Shown here: positions 32,255 to 40,422 of the stretch, in pieces
Layout: the number at the start of each line of letters is the position of its first letter
Position numbering within the stretch: position 1 is the stretch's first letter
DNA from: Streptomyces mashuensis
GTDB lineage: Bacteria; Actinomycetota; Actinomycetes; Streptomycetales; Streptomycetaceae
Assembly (NCBI RefSeq): GCF_014654785.1
Contig: NZ_BNBD01000020.1
Span: forward strand, 33,757-97,756
Direction: 5' to 3'
Length of the DNA: 64,000 nucleotides
Notes under the pieces: model-generated
What the model saw: only the letters and a program-made list of their open reading frames with translations
Database searches by the model: none
What the model was told of the DNA's origin: nothing
Translations under genes and position numbers: made by a program

Positions 32255-34151
32255 ACGGCGCCGGGACTTCCGGCACGAGGACCCCGACCTGGGGCCGGTG
32301 AGGATCGGCATCCGGCAGGCCGTCACACCGGACTCCAGGGGCAAGAAGCGGGTCCTGCAGTTCGACCCGTCGCAGTTCGCCTGCCAGACGCTGGCAACCG
32401 AGCTCGCGGACGAGTGGGTCGAATACATCGAGGTCACGAGCCGTCGGACGGGCACGGCCAGCAGCCACCGCCAGGGGCTGCGGCTGTTCTGTGAGTTCGT
32501 CGACGAGCATCTGGCCGACCGGGCGGCGGAGGCGTCCCTTGCCAGGTCGGAGCCGGATCTGGCCGAGGTGCTGCTGGCCTGGGAACAGTCGCTGCCAGCT
32601 CAGTGGCCGCGCGGGTCAACGCGCCCTGGGGCCCTCGCGGCGAACCTCCGCATCCTGATCAACCGGCGCCAGCGGCACCCCGACAGGGGCCTCGCGCTGC
32701 GGCTGGCACAGATCTCTGCCCAGAACCACAGCCTGGCCTGGGGTGTCACTCAGGAGCTGGACGAGTTCTCCCGCAAGGACAAGGCGGCTCTGGTCAAGGC
32801 GGCATGGGACGACATCGCCCGGCTCCGCAAGCGGTTGAAGGCAGGGTGGGAGATGGCCGAGGCCGGCGGGCACCCGGCCGAGCACGGCTGGTCGCGGTTG
32901 CCGGATCTGCTCTGGGCTCTGGCCCACAGGGCGGTGCACCCTCGGGAGATGGCCAAGAAGGTCCCGTTCCCGCTGCCGCCGGAGCTGGCGGTCCTGGTTC
33001 CGGACAACGTCCGGACCGAGGGGCAGGGCTGCGGGATGCGCGGCCACGTCCTGGTCCGCAGCCTGCTCAACCAGCTCTATCCCAACGAGCGGGACCTGCA
33101 CGCGTTCCGGGTGCTGCTAGTCGCCGCGACCGGCCATTCCCCGGAGGAGGTTGCCGGGCTGGCGGAGGAGGCAGTGGAGTTCACCGAGGGCGGGGTCCGG
33201 CTGACCATGATCAAGAACCGGGCCCGCAGGATTCATCGCCGGGCCTTCACCCGCATCGACGTGCTGGACGCGGTTGAGCACGTTCGCGAGTACGCGGACC
33301 GGCCCCGCTTGGAGGTGTCGGCGATCGTCCGGCAGCTGATGGACGCGACCGCACCGCTGCGGGATCTCTACAGCGAGCGTCCGGCGCCGTTGTTCCTGCA
33401 CGGGGCGTTGACGCCATCCTCCGAGTTCACCGTCGGCCGGGGTCGGCTGAGACGGTTCGGATGCTGGGTGAAGGAGATGGGCCTCGATCTGGAGGGCCGG
33501 ATCGACATCCGGCGGCTGCGGAAGTCGGTGAAGGTCGAGAAGGCCGTCGCGTTCGGCGGCCGGATCACGGACATCGCCGACGACCACCACGAGGAGACGT
33601 TCCGCGGCCACTACGCGCAGGGCACCACCCTGCGGGTGGTCTCCGGGCGGGTGATCACCACCGCTCAGCAGTCCTGGTTCGACAAGGCCACCGCCGGCCC
33701 AGTCGTCCTGGACGCCGCCGCCGAGTCGGCGCTGGAGGAGACCACCCCGGCCCTGGTCGAGCTGGGGCTGAGTGCCGAACAGGTCGAGGACCTGCGAAGC
33801 GGGGCCCTGGAGATGGGCGTCACCAGCTGCCGTGACCCGTTCGACTCACCATTCTCCCGCCCCGGTGATCTCTGCGCGGTCGCGCCGTTGCGCTGCCTGG
33901 AGTGCCGGAATGCCTGGATCCTGCCCTCCCATCTGCCTCAGCTCCTGCTGTTCGCGGATCACCTGGACAGGTTGCGCACTCGGCTGAGCCCGGCCCACTT
34001 TCACACCCTTTGGGGCCAGACCGCGGCCAACCTCACGGCTGTCCTTACGCAACGGTCCGAGGCGGAGACCGCCGCCGCCCGCCGCCACATCGACGAAGGC
34101 GACATCGCCTTGCAGCTTCCCCTCACTGCCCAAGCGGAATTCGACGCATGA
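32238..34151 (+). CDS. Tyrosine recombinase 2 of the element (TnpB-like)
   Basis: 637 residues, close to the length of Tn554 TnpB. The N-terminus has a core-binding-like helical domain. The catalytic region is less canonical: the first arginine box reads AATGHSPEEVAGL (His where Arg is expected), and the second reads IRRLRKSVKV instead of HxLRH. The final box HHEETFRGHYAQG retains His and a Tyr. The C-terminus carries a likely zinc-binding cluster (SCRDPF, GDLC, RCLECRNAW). It may act mainly in DNA binding or as the weaker half of a heteromeric recombinase. Confidence 0.82.
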   Translation: MPRRGERRRDFRHEDPDLGPVRIGIRQAVTPDSRGKKRVLQFDPSQFACQTLATELADEWVEYIEVTSRRTGTASSHRQGLRLFCEFVDEHLADRAAEASLARSEPDLAEVLLAWEQSLPAQWPRGSTRPGALAANLRILINRRQRHPDRGLALRLAQISAQNHSLAWGVTQELDEFSRKDKAALVKAAWDDIARLRKRLKAGWEMAEAGGHPAEHGWSRLPDLLWALAHRAVHPREMAKKVPFPLPPELAVLVPDNVRTEGQGCGMRGHVLVRSLLNQLYPNERDLHAFRVLLVAATGHSPEEVAGLAEEAVEFTEGGVRLTMIKNRARRIHRRAFTRIDVLDAVEHVREYADRPRLEVSAIVRQLMDATAPLRDLYSERPAPLFLHGALTPSSEFTVGRGRLRRFGCWVKEMGLDLEGRIDIRRLRKSVKVEKAVAFGGRITDIADDHHEETFRGHYAQGTTLRVVSGRVITTAQQSWFDKATAGPVVLDAAAESALEETTPALVELGLSAEQVEDLRSGALEMGVTSCRDPFDSPFSRPGDLCAVAPLRCLECRNAWILPSHLPQLLLFADHLDRLRTRLSPAHFHTLWGQTAANLTAVLTQRSEAETAAARRHIDEGDIALQLPLTAQAEFDA

Positions 34152-36217
34152 ACAACACCGCCCTCAAGCCGTCGACCTACACGGCCTTCGGACCCGATGA
34201 ACCGGTCCTGACCTCCCACACGCTGATGCCCGGCGCCGTCAGTCCCCTGTTCGGACAACGCGACGAGTGGAACCTGAACGGGGTCCTGCGTCGGCCGGCT
34301 AACCTGCACCCGGCCGATTGGAAGCTGAAGTTCGACGCCTTCACCGACGTCTGGAATCTTCGTGCCCGCGAGCTGGCCATGATCCTGCTGAACCCGCGGC
34401 ACCCCACGGTGCTGGCCGCCGGGATCACCACGCGGCGCCGTCCGGTCAGCCCGAAGACGGCAATCCAGAGACTCCGCGGTCTGCGGGCACTGGCCGCATG
34501 GGCCGAGAAACGGGGACTGCCCGAGGGCCTTGGAGCCTGGCCCGAGCACCAGCTGCACATCCGGGTTGCCGAGTTGAAAGAGGACAGGGCCGTCTCCACC
34601 GTGGTCGGCCACATGACGGTCATCCGCGAGCTTCACCGCTACGGGCCACTGCTGACCTGCGGCGGCCTGCCCCAAGACCCCTGGCCCGGCATGTCCTCAC
34701 ACGCGGCCTTGGGAATGTCGCCGAGCGGCAGCCGGACGCTGTCGACCCCGGTCATCTCTCCGGAAGTGTGGTTCCCGCTGGTCCAGGCCGCCTGGACCTA
34801 CATCGACGCCTTCGCCCCCGACGTCCTGCGAGCCCAGGAGCGCTGGCGGCAACTTCAGGCGGAGGCGACGAGGTCGGCGGCGGGCGCGGAGGCCCGGCTG
34901 CGGGCCTGGCTGGCCAACCCCAGCAACCTCGTCCCGCTGCACGATGAGCACCTGCCGCCGCGGAGCACGGACGCGGGCCAGGTCCACTGGGGCCTGTTGT
35001 CGTTCCTGATCGGCATCGAGAAACGGGCCCACATCTTCAACAAGCCCCGTGGTCTGCGGGAGATCGTGATGGCGGCGGTCGACCGGGGCCAGTGCGCGAG
35101 CGCCAGTGTCCTTCCGGAGTATGCGCAGGTCAGGCGCGCGGACGGCACCGCTGGCGGCTGGACCCGGGGACTCGCGCCCCGCAGCCTGAACCGGGAGATC
35201 GAGATCCTCCGGATCGCCTGCTACATCTTCGTCACCGCGCTGAGCATGATGCGCGACTCTGAGGTTCAGGAGATCGTCAAGGGCTCGGTGGTCGAGTACT
35301 TCGGGGCGCCCGCCGTGGTCTCGACGGAGGTCAAGGGCGAGGAGGACTTCCCCCGCAAGCACTGGTGGATTATCGAACCCGTCGCCCGAGCCCTCGCCCT
35401 GGCCGAGGAGATCAGCTCACACCCTGAGCGGCTGTTCACGGGCATCGCCGGAGAGGTCCGGAACGCTGAACGGTTCACGGCGAACGAAGGGATCAAGGCG
35501 TTCGTCGAGCACGTGAACGCCAGAACCGACGTCAACGGCCTGGCCCCCATCCCCTCCGAGCGGGTCGCCCCACACATGTTCCGCCGGACCATGGCCATGC
35601 TGACCGACCAGTTCCCCAGCTCCGAGATCGCCCTGGGCATCCAGCTCAAGCACGTCGCCTCACGGGCCCTGGCCAACCGCACCACCCAGGGCTATGCAGC
35701 CTCCGCGGCCTCCTGGGCCAAGCACCTGGACGCGGCGACCGAAGCCGCCCGGTTCCGCGGCCTGCGGGACCTGTTCGACGCCCACAAGGCGAACGAGCCG
35801 ATTGGCTTCGGCCCTGGCGTCGAGCAGCTGACCAGGACCTTCGACAAGATCCGCGACACCGTCGCCGCCCAGGGCGGTGACGCAACGGTCGAACACGCCC
35901 TGCTGAAGCAGGCCCGCGTCTCCATCCGCTTCGGAACCCTGAACAACTGCCTGTTCGACGCCGCCAACCCGGCCGGCGCCGTCTGCCTGGAGAACACCGT
36001 GATCCCTTCCGGCCACACCGGCCCCCTGCAAGACCGCTGCCGCCCGGACCGCTGCGGCAATAGCATGATTGGCCCCCAGCACGTCGAGATCTGGGACAGC
36101 GAGGAACGGTCCCTCACCAGGCTCCTGGAAACCCGCCGCCTTGCCCCCGGCCATCGCGCGGCCCTCGAACAGCAGCGATCCGAAGCACAGGCCGTTCTGC
36201 GGAAGGCCGGACGATGA
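34148..36217 (+). CDS. Tyrosine recombinase 3 of the element
   Basis: 689 residues; ATGA overlap with gene 2. Helical N-terminal DNA-binding part, then a catalytic domain with Arg in SMMRDSEVQEI, His-x-x-Arg in APHMFRRTM, His in QLKHVASRA, and Tyr in RTTQGYAAS. Cysteines near the C-terminus (NNCLF, AVCLE, DRCRPDRCGNS) suggest a zinc site like that of gene 2. Classical Tn554 has no third recombinase, which makes this gene the clearest difference from that model. A start far upstream in the same frame is possible but overlaps gene 2 wholly. Confidence 0.82.
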   Translation: MNNTALKPSTYTAFGPDEPVLTSHTLMPGAVSPLFGQRDEWNLNGVLRRPANLHPADWKLKFDAFTDVWNLRARELAMILLNPRHPTVLAAGITTRRRPVSPKTAIQRLRGLRALAAWAEKRGLPEGLGAWPEHQLHIRVAELKEDRAVSTVVGHMTVIRELHRYGPLLTCGGLPQDPWPGMSSHAALGMSPSGSRTLSTPVISPEVWFPLVQAAWTYIDAFAPDVLRAQERWRQLQAEATRSAAGAEARLRAWLANPSNLVPLHDEHLPPRSTDAGQVHWGLLSFLIGIEKRAHIFNKPRGLREIVMAAVDRGQCASASVLPEYAQVRRADGTAGGWTRGLAPRSLNREIEILRIACYIFVTALSMMRDSEVQEIVKGSVVEYFGAPAVVSTEVKGEEDFPRKHWWIIEPVARALALAEEISSHPERLFTGIAGEVRNAERFTANEGIKAFVEHVNARTDVNGLAPIPSERVAPHMFRRTMAMLTDQFPSSEIALGIQLKHVASRALANRTTQGYAASAASWAKHLDAATEAARFRGLRDLFDAHKANEPIGFGPGVEQLTRTFDKIRDTVAAQGGDATVEHALLKQARVSIRFGTLNNCLFDAANPAGAVCLENTVIPSGHTGPLQDRCRPDRCGNSMIGPQHVEIWDSEERSLTRLLETRRLAPGHRAALEQQRSEAQAVLRKAGR

Positions 36218-36654
36218 CCGACGCGAACGTCTCGACCAAGACCGAGCACAAGCTCCGCGGGGCCATGGACCGGCTCCTGGCGGGCAAGCCGCAGCACAGC
36301 GACGGCCGGCTCACGAAGAACAACCTCGCCCTGGAAGCGGGTGTCAGCCCCGCCACGATGTTCCGAGCGAAGGCCGTCCTGGCTGACTGGGACGCCCACA
36401 TCGATACCCACGGCTGCCTCACCCCCGGCGAGGCCCGCCGGGACGCCGACATTGACGACCTCCGCCGACAACTCGCCGCAGCGAAGAAGGAGATCACCGA
36501 ACTCAACCGGCGGCTGACCGCCGCGACCACGGTCATTGCCTCGCTCCACCACGACAACCAGCTGCTGCGAGCCGAGCACCACCAGGCGGGCAGGCTTGTC
36601 GCGTTACCTATCCAGCAGCAAAGTCACCAATCGAACGCATCTGGGTCGCCATAA
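36214..36654 (+). CDS. TnpC-like accessory protein (DUF6262-like)
   Basis: 146 residues; ATGA overlap with recombinase 3. An N-terminal HTH-like part (RLTKNNLALEAGVSPATMFR, about 30-50) is followed by a long coiled coil (DIDDLRRQLAAAKKEITEL and onward to about residue 125). Size, position as last gene and coiled coil match TnpC of Tn554 and DUF6262 proteins found beside such recombinases; TnpC influences efficiency and orientation of insertion. Its 3' end overlaps the convergent cargo gene by 31 bp. Confidence 0.75.
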   Translation: MTDANVSTKTEHKLRGAMDRLLAGKPQHSDGRLTKNNLALEAGVSPATMFRAKAVLADWDAHIDTHGCLTPGEARRDADIDDLRRQLAAAKKEITELNRRLTAATTVIASLHHDNQLLRAEHHQAGRLVALPIQQQSHQSNASGSP

Positions 36655-37523
36655 ACCGCGCTGAGGCCCTGCGGCGAGATGAGCCATGCCTTGGACAGCA
36701 CACCGGGCCAATCTTCAGCAATCTCAAAAAGCATGTGTCGAAGCACCAAGGGAGGAAGATCAAAAACAGGTTCAGGTTTGCCCTTCGCTCCATGCATCGG
36801 CCTGCTGTCGAGCAGCAGGCCGATCGGCTTGTCCGCCTCGACGGCGCGCACACGAGCCAACTGCTTCTTCAGCTTGCCCTCGATCGCACGACCGACGCTG
36901 TTTCTCATCTCTCCGATCGTGCACGACCACTGGCCATCAGAACCGAAGCGCCCTGACCAGCCCAAGGTGAGATCATCGAAAGCGATCGTTACCCGGTGAT
37001 CTTCCGGCGCCTCACAGAAACCGATCGTGGGGACGGGGAACGGCTTCTGCGGCAGCTTCTTGAGGTCTACGAAAGGCTTTCTCCGTTCGACTGCCTTCCT
37101 GGCCATCTCCACGACCCGGTCATACAGCCGCTCGCGATCCTTCTTCTTCGCGCCGAGCCATGGACTGGCACTGATGGACACCCACAGGCCACCACCTGGC
37201 GCTTCCGCCGCCAGGTCCTGAAGCCGCCCGATCAGCTCATGCGCAACGACATCCTGAGTGGCGACACGGCGGGGATCTTCTTGCGGCGCAGGCACCACAG
37301 TGTGATCGACGAACCCGGCGACTCCATTGATTGCGACCTCTGCGTCGATAGGAATCGGTGGGGCATGCCCGTACAAGCCTTCCTGCCGCTCAGGGCTTCC
37401 CAGGAGGTCGGCTTCGAGTCCTACCGTCCGCAGGCCCGCGATGAGGGACATGAAGGCCGTCTGTTCACGAGGCTTGTCTGCCATCAGCCGCAGAACGGAC
37501 TCTGTGCTGGCTTCCGCGGTCAT
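36624..37523 (-). CDS. Cargo gene of the element, unknown function
   Basis: 299 residues, on the strand opposite to the recombinases, and visibly less GC-rich than everything around it. The ATG at 37523 has AGGAAGG 8 nt upstream; ATG 37550 and GTG 37574 are alternatives. It is soluble, with no signal peptide. A central segment (PIDAEVAINGVAGFVDHTVV) looks like the beta-hairpin of a nuclease-like fold, with Asp and Asp/His. It is followed by LIGRLQDLAAEA, a basic helix (AKKKDRERLYDRVVEMARK) and GRAIEGKLKKQLARV. I do not recognise the family; the nuclease idea is a guess. As the only passenger gene it is the candidate trait of the element, possibly defence. Confidence 0.6.
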   Translation of the reverse strand: MTAEASTESVLRLMADKPREQTAFMSLIAGLRTVGLEADLLGSPERQEGLYGHAPPIPIDAEVAINGVAGFVDHTVVPAPQEDPRRVATQDVVAHELIGRLQDLAAEAPGGGLWVSISASPWLGAKKKDRERLYDRVVEMARKAVERRKPFVDLKKLPQKPFPVPTIGFCEAPEDHRVTIAFDDLTLGWSGRFGSDGQWSCTIGEMRNSVGRAIEGKLKKQLARVRAVEADKPIGLLLDSRPMHGAKGKPEPVFDLPPLVLRHMLFEIAEDWPGVLSKAWLISPQGLSAVYGDPDAFDW

Positions 37524-37677
37524 CCCCCGCCTTCCTGTCTTGCCTGACATGCCGAGCTTGCCCTCACGTGTCACTCGCTCGGGTGGTCTGGGGCTGAGAG
37601 GCTAACTCTCAAGACAGGTGGGACGGGGGACAACTGAGTTTTCTCACGCCCTCGCTGCTTCCGCTGGCTCGCGTCTC

Positions 37678-37701
37678 ATGAGAGTCCCAAACGGTGGAGA
37701 A
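37678..37701 (-). repeat. Right terminal inverted repeat of the element
   Basis: Read inward from 37701 on the minus strand: TTCTCC, ACC, GTTTGGGA, CTCTCAT. It pairs imperfectly with the left end (two short gaps). Confidence 0.6.
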
Positions 37702-37707
37702 CACTTC
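37702..37707 (+). other. Right core hexamer CACTTC at the insertion junction
   Basis: It differs from the left hexamer GTCTTC at the first two bases and the third is shared (C), as are TTC. In the Tn554 model one hexamer comes from the present target and the other was carried from the previous site; the sigma factor needs GTCTTC (Val-Phe), so CACTTC would be the imported one. Confidence 0.6.
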
Positions 37708-38220
37708 CGGTACCCGTTCGCCGAGATCGCCGGTGTTCTCGGCCGGAGCCCCGCGGCCTGCAAGCAGCTGGCGGCCTCCGCCCGGCGGCGGGTGGACGGC
37801 GCGGGCGCTGCGCCGGCAGCGACAGCGGCGGTGGCCGGCCGCGCCGAGGTGGTGAGGGGCGTCAAGGAAGCGTGGGAGGCCAGGGACATCGCCGCTCTCG
37901 TCGGTCTCCTCGACCCGGCCGCCGTGATGACCGCCGACGGCGGCGGCGTGGCCGGCGCCGTCCTGCGCCCGGTCGAGGGCGGTGCGCGCATCGCCCAGTA
38001 CATGGTCGCCATGGCCGGCAGGGCCCCGGGGCCCGAACGCCTCGAACCCCTCGAACTCCAGGAGCGGTCGGTGAACGGTGGGCCGGGCCTGGTGGCCCTG
38101 CGTGCCGGCGTCGTCGAGACCGTGGCCTCGTTCGGCGTCCTCGACGGGCGCGTCACCCGGATCTGGGTGGTGCGGAACCCGGAGAAGCTGCGGCCGTGGC
38201 GTGGGCTCAGGCGGCCGTGA
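37708..38220 (+). pseudogene. 3' part of the SigJ-like ECF sigma factor gene
   Basis: It continues the frame broken at 30668: RYPFAEIAGVLGRSPAACKQ is the region 4.2 HTH, then SARRRV and a SnoaL/NTF2-like tail of about 120 residues (WEARDIAALVGLLDPAAVM, DGGG, and the end NPEKLRPW) typical of SigJ/ECF41 factors, where the tail tunes activity. An ATG inside the element end (37678) is in frame and could start a tail-only product, but no ribosome site precedes it. Its stop overlaps the convergent MDMPI gene by 14 bp. Confidence 0.9.
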
Positions 38221-38857
38221 AACGGCTGCTCGGTTCGCCGCTGAGCCGGCCGCCGGGGAGCCGGCGGCCGAAGGCGAGCAGGAGGAGGTCCTGGGCGGCG
38301 CCGTGCACGGGGGCGCCGGAGCCGTACGACCAGTCCAGGTCCTCGGCGCAGAGCCGTACTCCGGTGAGGTCGACGCCGAAGAACCGCAGGCCGCTGGGCC
38401 GGATCGCGTCGAGCAGCACCCGCAGCCGGTCCTCGGGGACCCGCCGGCCGAGGCCGAGAGCGACCGTGATGTCCAGTCCGTGGACGACGTCGTGGCCGAG
38501 CGCCGCCGTGAATCCGCCGACCGGCGGGGTCCAGGGGTGGTGCGCGCCCCGCCGCAGGAACGCGGCGAGGTCGGCGGTGGAATGGGCCGCCGCGTCCTTG
38601 CGGGCGACCTGGTCGGTCATGCGGTGCAGGTTTCCCCGGGCCTTGGCCAGTGCGCCGACCGTCGCGGGCAGGGAGAGCCGGAACCCCGTCGACATGTGGG
38701 CCGCGACCTCACGGACCCGCCATCCGGTACAGAGGCTCGGTTCGTCCCACTGACCGGGCCGCAGGCCGTCGAGCAGGTCGGCCAGCTCCTGGCGTTCCGC
38801 CGCGATCATGGCCCTGAGCGCGGCGTTGCTGTCCTTGCGCGATGTCGTGCTGTTCAC
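38207..38857 (-). CDS. Maleylpyruvate isomerase-family mycothiol-dependent enzyme
   Basis: 216 residues of the DinB/MDMPI fold. The N-terminal helix (ERQELADLLDGLRPGQWDEPS) and LCTGWRVREVAAHM hold the first metal histidine, and ALGHDVVHGLDI supplies further histidines; together they fit the three-His metal site of mycothiol-dependent S-transferases. The real substrate is unknown. It is divergent from a LysR regulator (71 bp between starts). Confidence 0.85.
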   Translation of the reverse strand: MNSTTSRKDSNAALRAMIAAERQELADLLDGLRPGQWDEPSLCTGWRVREVAAHMSTGFRLSLPATVGALAKARGNLHRMTDQVARKDAAAHSTADLAAFLRRGAHHPWTPPVGGFTAALGHDVVHGLDITVALGLGRRVPEDRLRVLLDAIRPSGLRFFGVDLTGVRLCAEDLDWSYGSGAPVHGAAQDLLLLAFGRRLPGGRLSGEPSSRFTAA

Positions 38858-38914
38858 CTGGTCAAGCCTGCGGCCGGCCGGGCCATATCTCCAATAGATT
38901 CATCTGCTGCCGCC

Positions 38915-38920
38915 TAGAAT
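38915..38920 (+). promoter_or_regulatory. -10 element of the LysR gene, near-leaderless
   Basis: TAGAAT ends 8 nt before the ATG at 38929 and no Shine-Dalgarno sequence lies between, so transcription should begin at or just before the start codon. Confidence 0.4.
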
Positions 38921-38928
38921 CAGCAGTT

Positions 38929-39858
38929 ATGGAGCTCCGTCAGCTGCGCTACTTCGTCACCGTCGTCGAGGAGGGCGGTTTCACGCGCGCAGCCGCCCGG
39001 CTTCACCTGGCCCAGCCCGGACTCAGCGCGCAGATACGCCAGTTGGAGAAGGAGCTGGGGCAGCCGCTGCTGGACAGGTCCAACCGCTCGGTCACGCCGA
39101 CCGAGGTGGGCCGCGCCGTTCTGCCGTACGCGCGCGCCGCGCTGGCCGCCGCGGACGCGGTGCGGCAGACCGTGGACGAGCACAGCGGGCTGCTGCGCGG
39201 CCGGGTCACGCTCGGGCTCGTCTCCGGCGCCACCGGCCGCGCCTTCGACATCGCCTCGTTCCTCGCGGACTTCCACCGCACCCATCCCGCTCTGGAGATC
39301 GCGCTCACGGAGGACACCTCGGAGCGGATGCAGGCGGCGTTGCTGGCCGGCGGGATCGACGTCGCCCTCCTCGGGCCCACGGGGGAACAGCCCCCGCCGG
39401 GTCTCTCCTGGCAGACGGTCATCGACACCCCGCTCGGCGCCGCCGTCGCCCCCGGCGACCCTCTCCTCACCTCCCCAGGCCGCACCGACGTCCCCCTGGC
39501 CGAGCTGCGGGACCGCCCGCTGATCTGCCTGCCGCACGGGACCGGGGTCCGGGCGGCCCTCGAACGGGCCTGCGCTCAGGCCGGGTTCCGGCCCCGCGTC
39601 ACCCTGGAGGCGGCCGGCCCGCACGTCCTCGCGCAGCTGGCCGCGCGGGGCCTGGGTGTGGCCGTGCTGCCCCTCGGCGAGGAGGAGCCGGACTCCGGCG
39701 GGCCGCTGCGTACGCTGCGCATCGCCGAACCCGGCGTACGGGCCCGGATCGTCCTCGCCTGGAGGGCCACCGGCCTGCCGAGCCCGGCGTCCCGGGCACT
39801 GCTCGACCGCCTCCGCGAGGCCCTGCCGAAGACGCCGCTGGGCCGGCAGGACCTGTAG
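38929..39858 (+). CDS. LysR-family transcriptional regulator
   Basis: 309 residues: winged HTH (MELRQLRYFVTVVEEGGFTR, then RLHLAQPGLSAQIRQLEKEL) and effector domain (from about 90; GRVTLGLVSGATGR, ending in a typical LysR C-terminus). It is divergent from the MDMPI-type enzyme, its likely target. Confidence 0.9.
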   Translation: MELRQLRYFVTVVEEGGFTRAAARLHLAQPGLSAQIRQLEKELGQPLLDRSNRSVTPTEVGRAVLPYARAALAAADAVRQTVDEHSGLLRGRVTLGLVSGATGRAFDIASFLADFHRTHPALEIALTEDTSERMQAALLAGGIDVALLGPTGEQPPPGLSWQTVIDTPLGAAVAPGDPLLTSPGRTDVPLAELRDRPLICLPHGTGVRAALERACAQAGFRPRVTLEAAGPHVLAQLAARGLGVAVLPLGEEEPDSGGPLRTLRIAEPGVRARIVLAWRATGLPSPASRALLDRLREALPKTPLGRQDL

Positions 39859-39902
39859 CTCTCGGCATTCGAGGACCCGGGGCACGCCTGAAGGGCCAAG
39901 TT

Positions 39903-40370
39903 CTACTCGGGCTTTTCGGGCTTGTGCACGCGGGTGGTGCCGGCGTCGAGGAGAGTGCCGTCGGCGCCGGCCGGCGCGAGTTCCGGCACCGGCGTGCCGT
40001 GCCGGTCGACCAGGGTGGAGCGGGGCTCGCCGGGTGCGAAGGCGTGGCGTTCCCCCCATTGGCGCAGGGCGAGGACGACCGCGAAGAGGTCGTGGCCGGC
40101 GTCGGTGAGGACGTATTCCTGGCGGCGGCCCGACGGTGCGGTGCGCTGGGCGAGGAGTCCGTGGGCGGTGAGCTTGCGGAGGCGGTCCGTGAGGATGTTG
40201 CGGGCGATGCCGGTGCGCCGCTGGAACTCGGTGAACGAGCGCGCCCCGTCCATTGCGTCCCGGACGACGAGAAGGCTCCACCGGTCGCCGACGAGGTCGA
40301 GCGTGCGCGCGACGGGGCACTCCGGGTCGGTCCAGTCGAGGCCCGGGGCGCGCGGGGTGGTGCGCGGCAT
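39903..40370 (-). CDS. HxlR-family transcriptional regulator
   Basis: 155 residues. The HxlR winged helix is at about 15-105: DPECPVARTLDLVGDRWSLL, FTEFQRRTGIARNILTDRL, and the wing GRRQEYVLTDAG. AGGAGGTG lies upstream of the ATG. It is divergent from an MFS exporter, and the 86-bp gap contains two inverted copies of a 17-bp site, so it probably represses both genes in response to a substrate of the pump. Confidence 0.88.
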   Translation of the reverse strand: MPRTTPRAPGLDWTDPECPVARTLDLVGDRWSLLVVRDAMDGARSFTEFQRRTGIARNILTDRLRKLTAHGLLAQRTAPSGRRQEYVLTDAGHDLFAVVLALRQWGERHAFAPGEPRSTLVDRHGTPVPELAPAGADGTLLDAGTTRVHKPEKPE

Positions 40371-40384
40371 GACACCTCCTGATG

Positions 40385-40401
40385 GGTTGCAGATTGAAAC
40401 C
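40385..40401 (-). promoter_or_regulatory. HxlR operator copy 1
   Basis: On the minus strand this reads GGTTTCAATCTGCAACC. It matches copy 2 at 15 of 17 positions in the opposite orientation, and lies 15 bp upstream of the hxlR start. Confidence 0.6.
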
Positions 40402-40422
40402 ATCATGCCGTACCGTCCAAAC

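Larger units (their letters stand above)
30669..37701. mobile_element. About 7.0-kb tyrosine-recombinase element inserted in a sigma factor gene
   Basis: The borders are set by three facts. The sigma factor reading frame breaks and resumes exactly here. The ends are imperfect inverted repeats (TTCTCC at both tips and CTCTCAT further in). Each tip is flanked by a hexamer, GTCTTC or CACTTC, with no direct repeat. Inside are three overlapping tyrosine recombinase genes, a TnpC-like gene and one opposite-strand cargo gene. The gene order and the unequal core hexamers fit the Tn554 class; three recombinases instead of two recall the recombinase-in-trio elements. The border is uncertain by up to 3 bp because TTC is shared by both junctions. 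Confidence 0.85.

Noticed and set aside
30509..32455. Long minus-strand frame opposite recombinase 1
   Set aside because: Arg/Pro/Gly-rich with no domain; the plus strand has the complete recombinase catalytic set.
36624..37574. Transposase of a second insertion sequence inside the element
   Set aside because: The cargo protein has no DDE, HUH or serine-recombinase motif, and no inverted repeats flank it.
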